Assembly: GCF_037975245.1 (NCBI RefSeq)
Contig: NC_092564.1
Span: 7,539,984-7,603,983, forward strand
Length of the DNA stretch: 64,000 nucleotides
Reading direction: 5' to 3'
Source of the DNA: Apostichopus japonicus
Lineage: Eukaryota > Echinodermata > Holothuroidea > Aspidochirotida > Stichopodidae
A program made the position numbers and the translations under genes. Shown piece after piece: positions 12,057 to 20,518 of the stretch. Under the pieces are notes generated by a model that saw nothing but the letters and a program-made list of their open reading frames with translations, did not search any database and was not told the origin of the DNA. Each line of letters opens with the position of its first letter. Position 1 is the first letter of the stretch.

Positions 12057-13683
12057 CCATAATATACACCTCTTGGTTTCGTGTCTGTAGACCTACACAC
12101 AGGGGTTCGGTAACCTGTAGTTAGTAGTAGACGTAGACTAGACCTATCTTCCTTTGTTTAACGATATCGTACAGAACTGCAATATCCCCCCCCCCCCACA
12201 CACCATCACCCCTCACCCTACACACACCCTAAATCGGCAGCTGTAGTCTAGTCATTGATGTTGCTCGATAGTCGCTATTACCACCCTAACATGTCTGATT
12301 TAAGAAATAATTCATAACATTTTAAAAACTAAGAGAGGTTCTCTGAGGTTGATTGCGAATTCGGATTTGTACAGAATTCTTAGAACAGCGCTTAAGTTCG
12401 AAGAAATGTCTCATGACCGAATAAATCCGCCTCAACGAAAGCATAATAAGAGCGTAAATGAACTGAATCTGATTATACACTGTAACCCTATAGAGTGGGA
12501 CAACTTCACTGCTCCTATATCCCCCACCCCTCAGCCGGTAGCCCTCAAGTGGGAACTGCACTGCTCATATCCCCCATCCCTACAGCCAGTAACCCTTAAG
12601 TGCAGTGGCGTAGGAAGGTACTTTTGAGTGGGGGGGCTGAAAACTGATGGCCGGCCTGGGGGAGGGGTCTAAGGGGAGGGGGTGTCCCTCTCCCCTTTGG
12701 ATTTTTTTGCATTTCCAGGTGGCCTCAGATGCAATTTGGTGCAATATAGCACACTTCAACTCCCACTCCATTTTGTAAAGAATTTTGCATTTTCACCTGG
12801 CCTTAAATGCAATTTGGTGCTCCAAATGAGATTTTTTCTCATTTGGAAATGAAAAAGGGGTTTTCTGACTTGCGGAGCGGGGGGGGGGGGGGCGGAATGA
12901 TACTTCCGCCCCCACATTTTTCACTGGGGGGGCTGGCGCCCCCCAGCCCCCCGGTTCCTACGCCCTTGCTTAAGTGGACAACTGCTCCTTTCATATTAAT
13001 CATACTTAACTTTAAGCTGCTATGCCCAACCTCAGTAAGTAAGCAGTATAGCACTATTGTGTTATGCTCATTGCGGCGGTGTGTAGTGTTTCTTTACAGC
13101 ATAGTTGAATATCACGGCGGCCTCGCACTTAAATCCGGCCCTTATTGGGGGGGGGGGGGTAGTGCTCGGTTACTACTGTACCAGTCCAATCTATACATGC
13201 ATGTAAATGCAGCACTATCCTGACCATCACAATGATTAAAGAATAAAACCTATAATAAAGGCCATTCCTTTCCTTTTGACCTGAGCTGCTACAAAGCCGC
13301 ACAAGATGTGTCTGTCACGCTTGAATCACACGGTTCTGAGAATATATATTTTATTTCATTGTGGTTGATGTTTCGTATTAACTCTTAGATATTGGTATAA
13401 ATGTGGGATAATGACATTCCTGGTACATAACCTAATCAAACTTTCACTTAGTTTACTATGACCCCTATTCAACGACTGTGGCAAAGAAATTGATCATGGC
13501 AGAGCCATCCGCACTTCTGTCATTAACACTTAAATAACCTTCTTATACAAGGAAAGCATATATTTTTCCTCTGAGATAAGATTGGCCCAAGATATACTTA
13601 CGGGTGTCATCAAATCCCGCCTCTATCGTCAGCTGAAAACATTGCCAAAGGATCAAAACGGCGACTAAATGATTCGTTGCCAT
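738..13683 (-). CDS. Secreted Calx-beta-type protein, 5' seven exons (3' end outside window)
   Basis: The model joins minus-strand exons 13683-13602, 10793-10689, 9865-9641, 7649-7524, 5265-5065, 3923-3804 and 977-738, giving 366 codons with no in-frame stop. The start ATG opens a short hydrophobic stretch (about residues 5-20, VAVLILWQC core) typical of a signal peptide, so the product is probably secreted or membrane-anchored. Residues about 28-246 are beta-rich, cysteine-containing sequence I do not recognise. Residues about 250-345 look like a Calx-beta domain: a QESEG start, then an acidic NDDNVDEG motif followed by YETFRIKL. Such domains bind calcium or serve as extracellular repeats in adhesion and matrix proteins. 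Every intron is phase 1, so each internal exon is a whole number of codons. The last visible exon ends at a donor, so the gene continues to the left. The exact family (FREM/hyalin-like or other) is not determined. Confidence 0.72.
1272..2087. mobile_element. Element with inverted termini carrying a Penelope-like (PLE) endonuclease remnant
   Basis: Both ends carry the same 27-bp sequence in opposite orientation (1272-1298 and 2061-2087, 26 of 27 matching; core GCCTGACGTTTCGATCC). Between them lie a broken PLE GIY-YIG endonuclease and a pyrimidine-rich 3' region (1685-2040). Confidence 0.6.
1328..1683 (+). pseudogene. Broken PLE GIY-YIG endonuclease C-terminus
   Basis: The reading frame shows DVIYLISCSVCGIQYVGE, the GIY-YIG core of Penelope-like retroelements, then LKKRFYDLRS and PVGEHLNLPNHTIND. 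It is broken by a one-base deletion near 1440, a TAG at 1578-1580 and a second frameshift before 1620. Past that the frame again reads a PLE-like ending (RLRTIQPHGLN). It cannot encode an active enzyme. Confidence 0.72.
2327..2372. repeat. Perfect 46-bp palindrome
   Basis: The 23-base arms (TATTATAGCTG... and its exact complement) meet with no spacer at the AGCT centre (2348-2351). It could extrude a cruciform. No terminator role is expected in this setting, and no flanking target duplication is obvious. Confidence 0.9.
3042..3319. mobile_element. Foldback / MITE-like imperfect inverted repeat
   Basis: Arms of roughly 125 bp are inverted copies of each other: CATTAACTACTGTA at the left end, its complement at the right, and CTGAGGATA with the matching complement near the centre. 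They are separated by about 30 bp. It lies in the intron between exons 6 and 7 of the Calx-beta gene's minus-strand model. Confidence 0.65.
3804..3923 (-). CDS. Calx-beta gene exon 6 (first half of Calx-beta domain)
   Basis: This 120-nt exon starts after a CATAG acceptor. The alternative acceptor five bases upstream would create an in-frame TAG, so the inner one was chosen. It ends at a GTGAGTG donor. It encodes the opening strands of a Calx-beta fold, with EVVQESEGTL as the typical start. Confidence 0.7.
5065..5265 (-). CDS. Calx-beta gene exon 5
   Basis: This 201-nt exon lies between a TTTGCAG acceptor and a GTAAGTG donor, phase 1 on both sides. It is cysteine-containing (IECVIP, TRCSRND, SNCDV). 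Its motif PPVEIEC resembles the VEIRGC stretch at the exon 2/3 junction, suggesting an internally duplicated module. Confidence 0.68.
5820..5955 (+). repeat. Possible retroelement 3' tail with (TCTTA)n
   Basis: AATAAAGTGAA is followed by several imperfect TCTTA units, the form of many non-LTR retrotransposon 3' ends. No coding remnant is recognised next to it. Confidence 0.35.
7421..7503. repeat. GATGGTGGTGAT-type trinucleotide/hexanucleotide microsatellite
   Basis: Imperfect GGTGAT/GATGAT units run up to about 20 bases from the exon 4 donor of the Calx-beta gene. Apparent Gly/Asp-rich or Pro/Ser-rich reading frames here come from the repeat. Confidence 0.8.
7524..7649 (-). CDS. Calx-beta gene exon 4
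   Basis: This 126-nt exon follows a pyrimidine-rich ATGTTTTTAG acceptor and ends at GTAAGT, phase 1 on both sides. It encodes a segment starting EVFLPNDLYP. The donor lies only about 20 nt from an imprecise GGTGAT repeat in the downstream intron. Confidence 0.62.
8860..9370. repeat. AT-rich intron with scattered TCGAAATT motifs
   Basis: TCGAAAT/ATTTCGA words recur many times in this 0.5 kb, suggesting an old, degenerate tandem repeat. There is no clear unit length. Confidence 0.3.
9641..9865 (-). CDS. Calx-beta gene exon 3
   Basis: This 225-nt exon lies between a CATCTATAG acceptor and a GTAAATG donor, phase 1 on both sides. It encodes 75 residues rich in T, S and V, consistent with an extracellular beta-sandwich. 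It begins with a Cys-Gly-Asp-Gly-Gly turn and ends just after a TKC motif. Confidence 0.68.
10689..10793 (-). CDS. Calx-beta gene exon 2
   Basis: This 105-nt exon lies between a TCAACAG acceptor and a GTAAGTAT donor, phase 1 on both sides. It encodes a stretch starting IYITLLEPTE and ending in a valine-rich strand. No family match is recognised within this exon alone. Confidence 0.68.
10890..11280. mobile_element. Two SINE-like copies head-to-head around (TA)n
   Basis: The left copy (about 10900-11040, plus) and the right copy (about 11089-11255, minus) share TTCGATACAGGTG, GGTTTCGAACC, a tRNA A-box-like AGCCTAG/GCGTAGG stretch and GTCCGCATATAA. The right copy keeps a B-box-like GGGTTCG and a GTGAGTTGGAAAA tail next to the (TA)n tract at 11041-11088. 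The family recurs at 18330-18510 and 23531-23745. Confidence 0.55.
11312..12000 (+). pseudogene. Penelope-like element fragment (RT thumb + GIY-YIG endonuclease end)
   Basis: VVTYHPSLRPLFNEI, then ELFKAPPVIAYRQPRNIRS in a shifted frame, is typical of the PLE reverse-transcriptase thumb. After a deleted stretch, the frame at about 11580-11892 reads PVAEHFNLPNHSLSDMKFV and ERSNRELKT, the end of the endonuclease domain. The zinc-like linker and GIY motif are missing. A 3' tail runs into (TA)n at about 12011. Confidence 0.75.
12011..12053. repeat. (TA)n microsatellite
   Basis: An uninterrupted TA dinucleotide tract follows the Penelope-like fragment. Confidence 0.9.
12603..12968. mobile_element. 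hAT-like MITE, copy 1 (8-bp TSD)
   Basis: This 366-bp element has termini CAGTGGCGTAGGAA and, inverted, CAAGGGCGTAGGAA. It is flanked by a perfect 8-bp duplication CTTAAGTG (12595-12602 and 12969-12976). CAG termini and an 8-bp duplication are the mark of hAT transposons. It has no transposase. Copy 2 is at 26791-27155. Confidence 0.85.
13602..13683 (-). CDS. Calx-beta gene exon 1 (start codon, signal peptide)
   Basis: The ATG at 13683-13681 opens 27 codons with a hydrophobic core, and the exon ends at a consensus GTAAGTAT donor in phase 1. The C before the donor plus CC of the next exon makes a proline codon and the frame stays open. The signal peptide probably runs to about residue 22. Confidence 0.72.
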
Positions 13684-16600
13684 TATGTTGAATCGAGTAG
13701 AGACGTAAGTCCGATTACAAATCCAAAAATTACTTAAATTACCTTCTTCATCGTTTCAAGTATCGAATATGTACTCTATATTAAAGTTAGGATAACATAT
13801 AAAACCCAACTTTCTTTGGAAAGACTTTAAATGAATCACAACACCGTGGCTGAACATCAATTTGTACTAATTCAGCACACAAGCAACACAAGAGATCTAA
13901 AAAACCGTTGAAGTGGAACGTTAAAAAATAATTTCTGCGCACAAATAGTCTCTAATAACAAATACATATTAAATATTTTGTGTTAACAACCAACTTTTGA
14001 AACAAACAAAAGGGATTCTGATGTATTGGCTTGCATAGGGAAGCCAAGCTCAGTATAAAGAACTCGACTTAATGCCTAATACCGTAAAGAAGTTAATTAC
14101 AATGTGTGTATTGACGCATGCAGTGCATTATTTCTTCTGTATCGCGAAATTTTCTACTTCCATGATGTATTATAACGTACAGTATAAACTATACAGACAA
14201 ACTTAGGCAAAGATCGTACTTTGAATAATTCCATATGATTGAAAAATCTTCAATAAATAAATAAGAAAGCAATCCAAGGGGTTGCATATCTAATCGGAAG
14301 AAACACTGATTTCAAATGAACAAATTTATAATAAAATTTATAAATAATGAACAAATATTAGCTACGCAATCTGGCAATCTGAGGAAAGTACTGCTTGCCA
14401 TTTCCATTATAACTGTGAAGGTTCTACGTCAACTCGACGTTTCCCTTGGAGTTACAGAAACAATAAAAAACTAACTTTGACCTGACCTTTGGTTCCGGGG
14501 TATGCGAGACACAATGGTTCACCTTGGGGTTCTTCACACAAATTTTGAAGACAATCGGCACAGCAGTTTAGGACTTTTTGACACAAAATTGGACGCACAC
14601 AAGCTCACTGATGTTTTGACTCCTCTCTCGGTCATGCATCTTCCGGTAGCCCACCATGGGTGACCCCAAGAGTATCTACTCAGGAAAATTAAACATTACC
14701 ATGGCAACTGTTGCTATGGCAACTGACATGACTGTGTATAACCCAACTAGCAAAGGAACTACAATATATCATCCTCCATACGGGAGCGATGAGATAATAA
14801 ATAAATAAAAATAATGGAAGGAGTCCTTGCGAGAGAAATATCACAGTACGGAATTGTTTGTACACCATACTACCTCAAAACCCATACTGGATGTTTATAG
14901 TCATTCTTACCAATGTCCAATTAAGATGTAGTGATAAACTTCATCAGTACTTCAAAATGTCGGTTTGTTGATATGTGCACTTTCTTTAAAACAGGTTGAA
15001 GGATAGCATAAAAAAAATTGATGTGAGGGAAAGGCACGGGTGATGGGTGATCAGGATAAGGCGAGTTTTCGCGTTTTAAGGTCGACTTTTTTTCTTCTTT
15101 TTTTTAATTTGAAAGATTTTCACAGTAATGGGAAAAAACGAAATAAATATAATTCTTTCAACTATCGTGCTCTTCAAAAGAAACGTCAAACTTAGTGCTG
15201 TTTAACCGACTGACGTTTACAGGTACTGATATGACATGTTGCGTCGAGGCTTCGACGAAGTAATTTGAGAAAAAAATTACCTGGCTATTTTACTGCCCTG
15301 CACTCCCTTCCTCACCCCTTCTCCCATTATACGTTATATATCCCAATTATCTTCTCTATGGAAGCACTGGTCCACCCCACAAGGGACCTCAGAAGGCCTG
15401 ACCCTCTGTCGCTCCTTCTGTATGAAAACGTTGCCTCTTACTCTCTATCAACCCTGCCCCTGTCCCATGTCCCTACCTCACATTCTCCACACGTATATTG
15501 GCGACAATTTCTGGTACTATCACTTACAAGTTTTGCTGCTGTTTTTTCGCATTAGCAAAGCCTCATTCCATGAAGTCAAAAGGAGGCAAGACATACATGT
15601 GCCATTCATGTCAACCACATCACACCAAAAAAAAAAAAAAGTAACATTAATGATTCCCCGACCAGAATTCTGCCAAGAGACTAATTGAGTACCTTTATCA
15701 CTGTCCGATCATGTTGTGTTTGCTGTTAAAGTTACACTTTTGCGCTGAAATTTAAAGCGACAATGTGATGGTGCCATGTTCGGCGATGAACAGAAAACAA
15801 TAAGGTACCCTGAACCCGAGTGACGACCCCACCCTCTACTTTTAATATAAGAAAAATTAAAAACCAAAACCAAAGAAGGCAGTACAGGTAACGCCACGCA
15901 TCGGAAGAATTATTTTGTTGCTAACATAGTTGGCCATATTAGGAAAGATATTAGATCCTTGAAAATAAGTCCACCAGAAACGACAAAAAAGAACGATGGA
16001 ATTTAGTAATTGTCTATCCAGATGAAGAAATAAAAGGTAGAATAAAAATTCGTGTGACACCATTTTTTTCTGTACTGGACTAACTGGTATAAACGTCACT
16101 AACTAGAAGCACCCAAATGCTTATTTATGCATTATGCATATGAAATGAAACATCGGCTGTGCAGCAGAAAGCTTCCAAACATTCACGTAACGATTGTTTC
16201 CATTAAAACATCACAAATTAAAACAAGACCACTCAAATGAATGAAAGCAGACATGTTTGTTTGACAGGCTGTCAGGAAAAAAAACAGGCATTGGCTTGAA
16301 CCATCTAAAACTGTTTTTCCAGGGTACTCATTATGATAATAATACTACACGAAATCAAAGTGTATTCTGTGAGTAAACTTTCTTTGGGCCTCCACATATT
16401 ATCAGCTTTGTCCAGAAAGTTTGGCATGCTGAAATAATTTGCGTATGCGTTTCAAAAGTACTTTCAAATGTACTTTCAAAAGTACCCATCTGACGCTCAA
16501 CATAATGCTGACACGTTGTGCAGTGTTAAATACAATATTTATTGAATAGTTTGAACATGAATAAGACCAATAAAAGTGACCATTACCTATATAACTTTTT

Positions 16601-17978
16601 GAATGTAAAAACAAATTAGAAGTTAGAATGTCTAAGAAAGCTGAAGAGTTAACAATTAGCTGATGTTTGTGATGTCATCACCTAAACAAAACCTTCATGA
16701 CTTTGCTTATGTAATAAACTACTGATTTATTTTTTAAAGGTAAATCTAAATGCAACTTTTCGTCAAGGAACTGAACAGAGCATGAACAACGAAAAAATGC
16801 AAAGCCATGGTGACTGGACCAATGCAAAATACGTTGCTTTCACAAATTCCTTCCTTTTCTTTCTCTTTGTATTATCCCTTGTTGCACTTGAAGCCTAGTG
16901 TCAAATTCTTTGAAACTAAAATGAAAATGGGTTATCATCTGTTCAGAAGAGCACATAAAAAAAAGTTACAATTATGTTAAAGTATCGTCCAAGTATTAAC
17001 TGTTCAAATATCGAAGAACAAAATCATTTGAAGGTCAAATCTGGATATATTTATTTGTAATGAGAACTTCTACCAATTTGTCAAAGAGTTCTGTAGCTCT
17101 GATTCTACATACTGTAGGGGGGGGGGATGCATCAAGTCCAATGAAGTTTATATTCATTTTGGGGGAGGAAACTGTATGTATTTATCATATGTGTAATTAC
17201 AAACTGAACAATTTTTCAGTCAGATTTTGAACCATTCAACCAGGTCAAATATTTTCCAACTTATCATCACTTATAGCCATGTGCAAACGAAAAGTCTCTG
17301 CAGAGGTCCAATCCGCATTCTATGACCATTTATTGTGCGATCAGGGAGCTGTTACCTGATGTGATGAACTCCTGACATGTACCTACCAGGGACTTCATAA
17401 CAGCACCCTGGTTAAAACAAAATATGTAATATAACATACTGTCATCACTGTATATACTTTCAGATAAGGACAAATCAAGTGTTTATACATATCAATGTAT
17501 ATATGTCTCACTAGCAAGTAAATACAACCGACTGCACAATAACGTACATTGCGAGTGTGAATGCTCGGCATTCTAGCTTGATAATTTTTTGGCCTGCATT
17601 ATTCATAAGATCCAACACACACAGCAACACCCCGAATTATCCACACCCTCCCTAGGAAATATCCACAGGATATGTGCTTCTCTGTGAAGGATATATGCAT
17701 ATGAAATGTGGTCTTTTGTTAATGGAAATGCACTTTCTAAACCTAACTTGTGATAATAAGCTGACAGCAAGATTTGTGTCTTATAATTTTTCCTTCACCA
17801 GCCCTTTTGTGACCAATTTTCAATACATCAAAAGCTAAAGTGTTAAGCACATGCTAGCATATTGCTGAAGGTCATCAGTATTGCCCAACAAACATGATTG
17901 AATTCAGATAATGGTCACCCATGATCAAATTTCAACAAAAAATGTTATTGACATGCTATACGTAAGTATCCAAACTGA

Positions 17979-17981
17979 TAT

Positions 17982-18078
<97 letters not shown>

Positions 18079-18170
18079 TATATAAATGAAAATCGCAGTG
18101 AGTTGGAAAATATATATATATATATATAAATGAAAATCATAGTGAATTGGAAAATATATATATATATTCT
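17979..18170. repeat. Compound (TA)n microsatellite with SINE-tail fragments
   Basis: Long TA tracts are interrupted by repeated AAATGAAAATCGCAGTGAGTT pieces, the tail of the SINE family seen at 11089-11120, and by an inverted copy at 18176-18196. The long Tyr/Ile frames on both strands are artefacts of the TA repeat. Confidence 0.8.
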
Positions 18171-18329
18171 TTTTTTCCAACTCACTACGATTTCAATTAT
18201 GTATAGATTCATTTGCCTTTGTCATTCACCTCCATTTCATTTAACAAAGTCTGTTCAAAGTATATCTTTCGATATGCTTTAGGAATCACAAATTATTTTC
18301 AGTTGGTTAACATCATTGTTTGATCTCTA

Positions 18330-18515
18330 GAGTAAGGCAAGTATGTCACCAAAACAGAAACTAGTATTGTTCGATACAGGTGACAAACGCCTACAGTGGA
18401 ATTACAACCTTCCTTACCGGTTTTGAACCTCTGGACATACAATCAGCGTCCATAGCCTAGTGGTTAATAGGGTGTCTGCATATAAAGTGGAGGCTGGAAG
18501 TTTTTTTCACATTAT
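18330..18515 (+). mobile_element. SINE-like copy with tRNA-type A box
   Basis: It shares TTCGATACAGGTGACAAACG, GGTTTTGAACCTCTGGACAT and CCATAGCCTAGTGGTTAA with the pair at 10890-11280. The B box is degraded (GGAGGCTGGAAG). Confidence 0.5.
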
Positions 18516-19502
18516 TTATTTGTCTGTTCTAACACACCTTGAACGTCTATAACAAATGAGAAGAATCAGGACCTTTTCATTGTGTTACAAGTTGGGGCCA
18601 ATACTGGTGACCTTTAAGTTCTCAATGGAGAAGGATGGTAAAACAGCCTATAACACTACACTAGGATGTCCAAGGGAAACCTCTAGCCATCCATTAGTAT
18701 GATATCTGACAATGAATATTCAAACTGACTGAAATTGATCATAGAAAAGAATAGTTATAAAAATGCTGACAACATGCCTGCATCTTTTGGTCACAACCTA
18801 AACCTTTTGTCAAAACATTTTTTTTTTTTAAATTGGTGATATTTTGTTAATGCATATAACAACACCAGAGTGAATGATGCCATCACGGCAATCCAGCTGG
18901 AAATGTTGGTATTTGTTTCTTTAGAATATTTGGCTCTCTTGTCACAGATGAAAACAATATTTCTGCAAGAAAGTTACATTCTAATTAAATTCAAACCACA
19001 GAGAACTCTGGACAGATAAGCAAACATTCCAACCGTATCAGGTTTCAAAGATAAACCAACAAGAAGACTATAATGGGAGAGCAAAAGCTTTTTCGGAAAG
19101 TATTTGTCTTAACGACATTACAGACCATTTACTCTGGAAGATTCAAGGATTATGCCAGTCCCGAAAAGGTTACGTTCAATCAACTATAGCTTTAGTTAGG
19201 GACGGAATACTGAGATGGGATTTTAAATTCACAGTGTAGAATAGTTTTGTTTTACATATAAAGTGTAACATTGTCTGTAAGGGGAATTATCGCTTCAATC
19301 TGTTTGTTTAAGAGCATGATCTAATAAACACCGTCATTCAATAATAAAAGGTCAAGGGTTAAGCTCTGGGAGTATGTTGGCTGCTGTTACTAACAAACTG
19401 TTACATTTATTGAATGTTGAGAATAACTAATGATGTGAAGACAGTATTATAGTAGTAAAAGGAATTTTCCCTCTGTATTTTTCAGGTACCATATTTAAAT
19501 AA

Positions 19503-19666
19503 GGGATTAATCAACGGTCTAGCGTGCGTTTCTCACAGGATTAATGCACGATCGGGGGATAATGCAAGCGATGCACGAGGGCGGAGCCTGAGTGCATCCA
19601 GCGATAGCATTAACACCGGAGTGCATTAATCATGTGAGTAACGCACCCTAGACCGTTGATTAACCC
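19503..19666. mobile_element. Foldback element with GGTCTAG-GTGCGTT arms
   Basis: The left arm GATTAATCAACGGTCTAG with GTGCGTTTCTCAC is mirrored on the right by its complement. A third partial copy of the arm (GTGCGTTACTCACAGGATTA) lies at 19771-19799. Confidence 0.65.
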
Positions 19667-20435
19667 CGTTCATTCATACACTACCATTTGTGTGGGGGAA
19701 AAATCATAAAACAAAACATTTTTGGTTACATATAACCAAAGATTTATTAAAGTGATGCCCCGTAATTTTACCGTGCGTTACTCACAGGATTAACCACGGT
19801 CAGCTGAACTGAATGGACCAATAGGATTTAGGAATCTTTACTAAGTATGAATGAACTACAAATTGCGCAGTCCAATCTGACCCAAGATATGCCGACACCA
19901 ATGCTCTCTTCACTCTCATGTTGACTAAATCTGTCCATTGCCTTTATTAAATCCAATATATATTAAAAGTGATATTCATTTTTTGTTTATCACATTGCTT
20001 AAATGGATACTTCCTTACATCTCAAACTGGCAACTACCCAACTTTATTTCAAACAGATAAACTTAAACTCTCGAGTCACTTAGAATGGAAAACAAAACAA
20101 AATATGGAAAATGAGAAGAAACACAAAATGTTACAAAATAAACTGTACTATAAGAAGAATAAATTTTGTGCAAACTGGACGTTTAGTTATAACCTTTTAT
20201 AATCCACTTATACACAATAGTTTTGGCACTAAAACTGGTTCTTTTCAGAATTGTTTCACAAACAAGCCGTCCCATCACAGCAGACAACATCACATCATCT
20301 TGAAAACCATCAGATCTCTTTTCAAACTTGTAAATGTTACTGGTTTTGTAGTAATCTCGCCGTAAAAACCGTGGCAAAAAACAAAAACATGGGACTTTTC
20401 AAGCACATATTATAAAAAAAACTGCTTTTTTCCCT

Positions 20436-20518
20436 TCAATCAAAGTCCCATTCATCAGATAGATTTATGCTCTCTAGGTTTCTAACTGAGTTGGCTACAT
20501 CCGTTGAAGAAACATAAC
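20436..20518 (-). CDS. STRAD: STRAD exon j (C-terminal MO25-binding tail, stop)
   Basis: This 83-nt exon after TATAG joins in phase 1 and ends TGA at 20438-20436. It encodes [18 protein letters not shown]. The tail resembles the family's acidic WEF ending, but with Asp for Glu and an extra Asp after Phe. Confidence 0.82.

Larger units (their letters stand above)
13684..20435. other. Intergenic region between the Calx-beta and STRAD genes
   Basis: No exon with family resemblance was seen here. It should hold the Calx-beta gene promoter (right of 13683) and the STRAD 3' UTR (left of 20436; an AATAAA on the minus strand lies near 20044-20049). AT microsatellites, a SINE copy and a foldback element are listed separately. 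The open frames at 15265-16099 look spurious. Confidence 0.5.

Noticed and set aside
12807-13223. 138-codon plus-strand frame
   Set aside because: It runs through the hAT MITE's G/C homopolymers and out into flanking sequence; not a gene.
15265-16099. Cluster of overlapping frames of 60-96 codons on both strands
   Set aside because: No recognisable domain or consistent splice sites; treated as intergenic.
17911-18212. Long Tyr/Ile open frames on both strands
   Set aside because: They are translations of a (TA)n microsatellite, with no coding signature.
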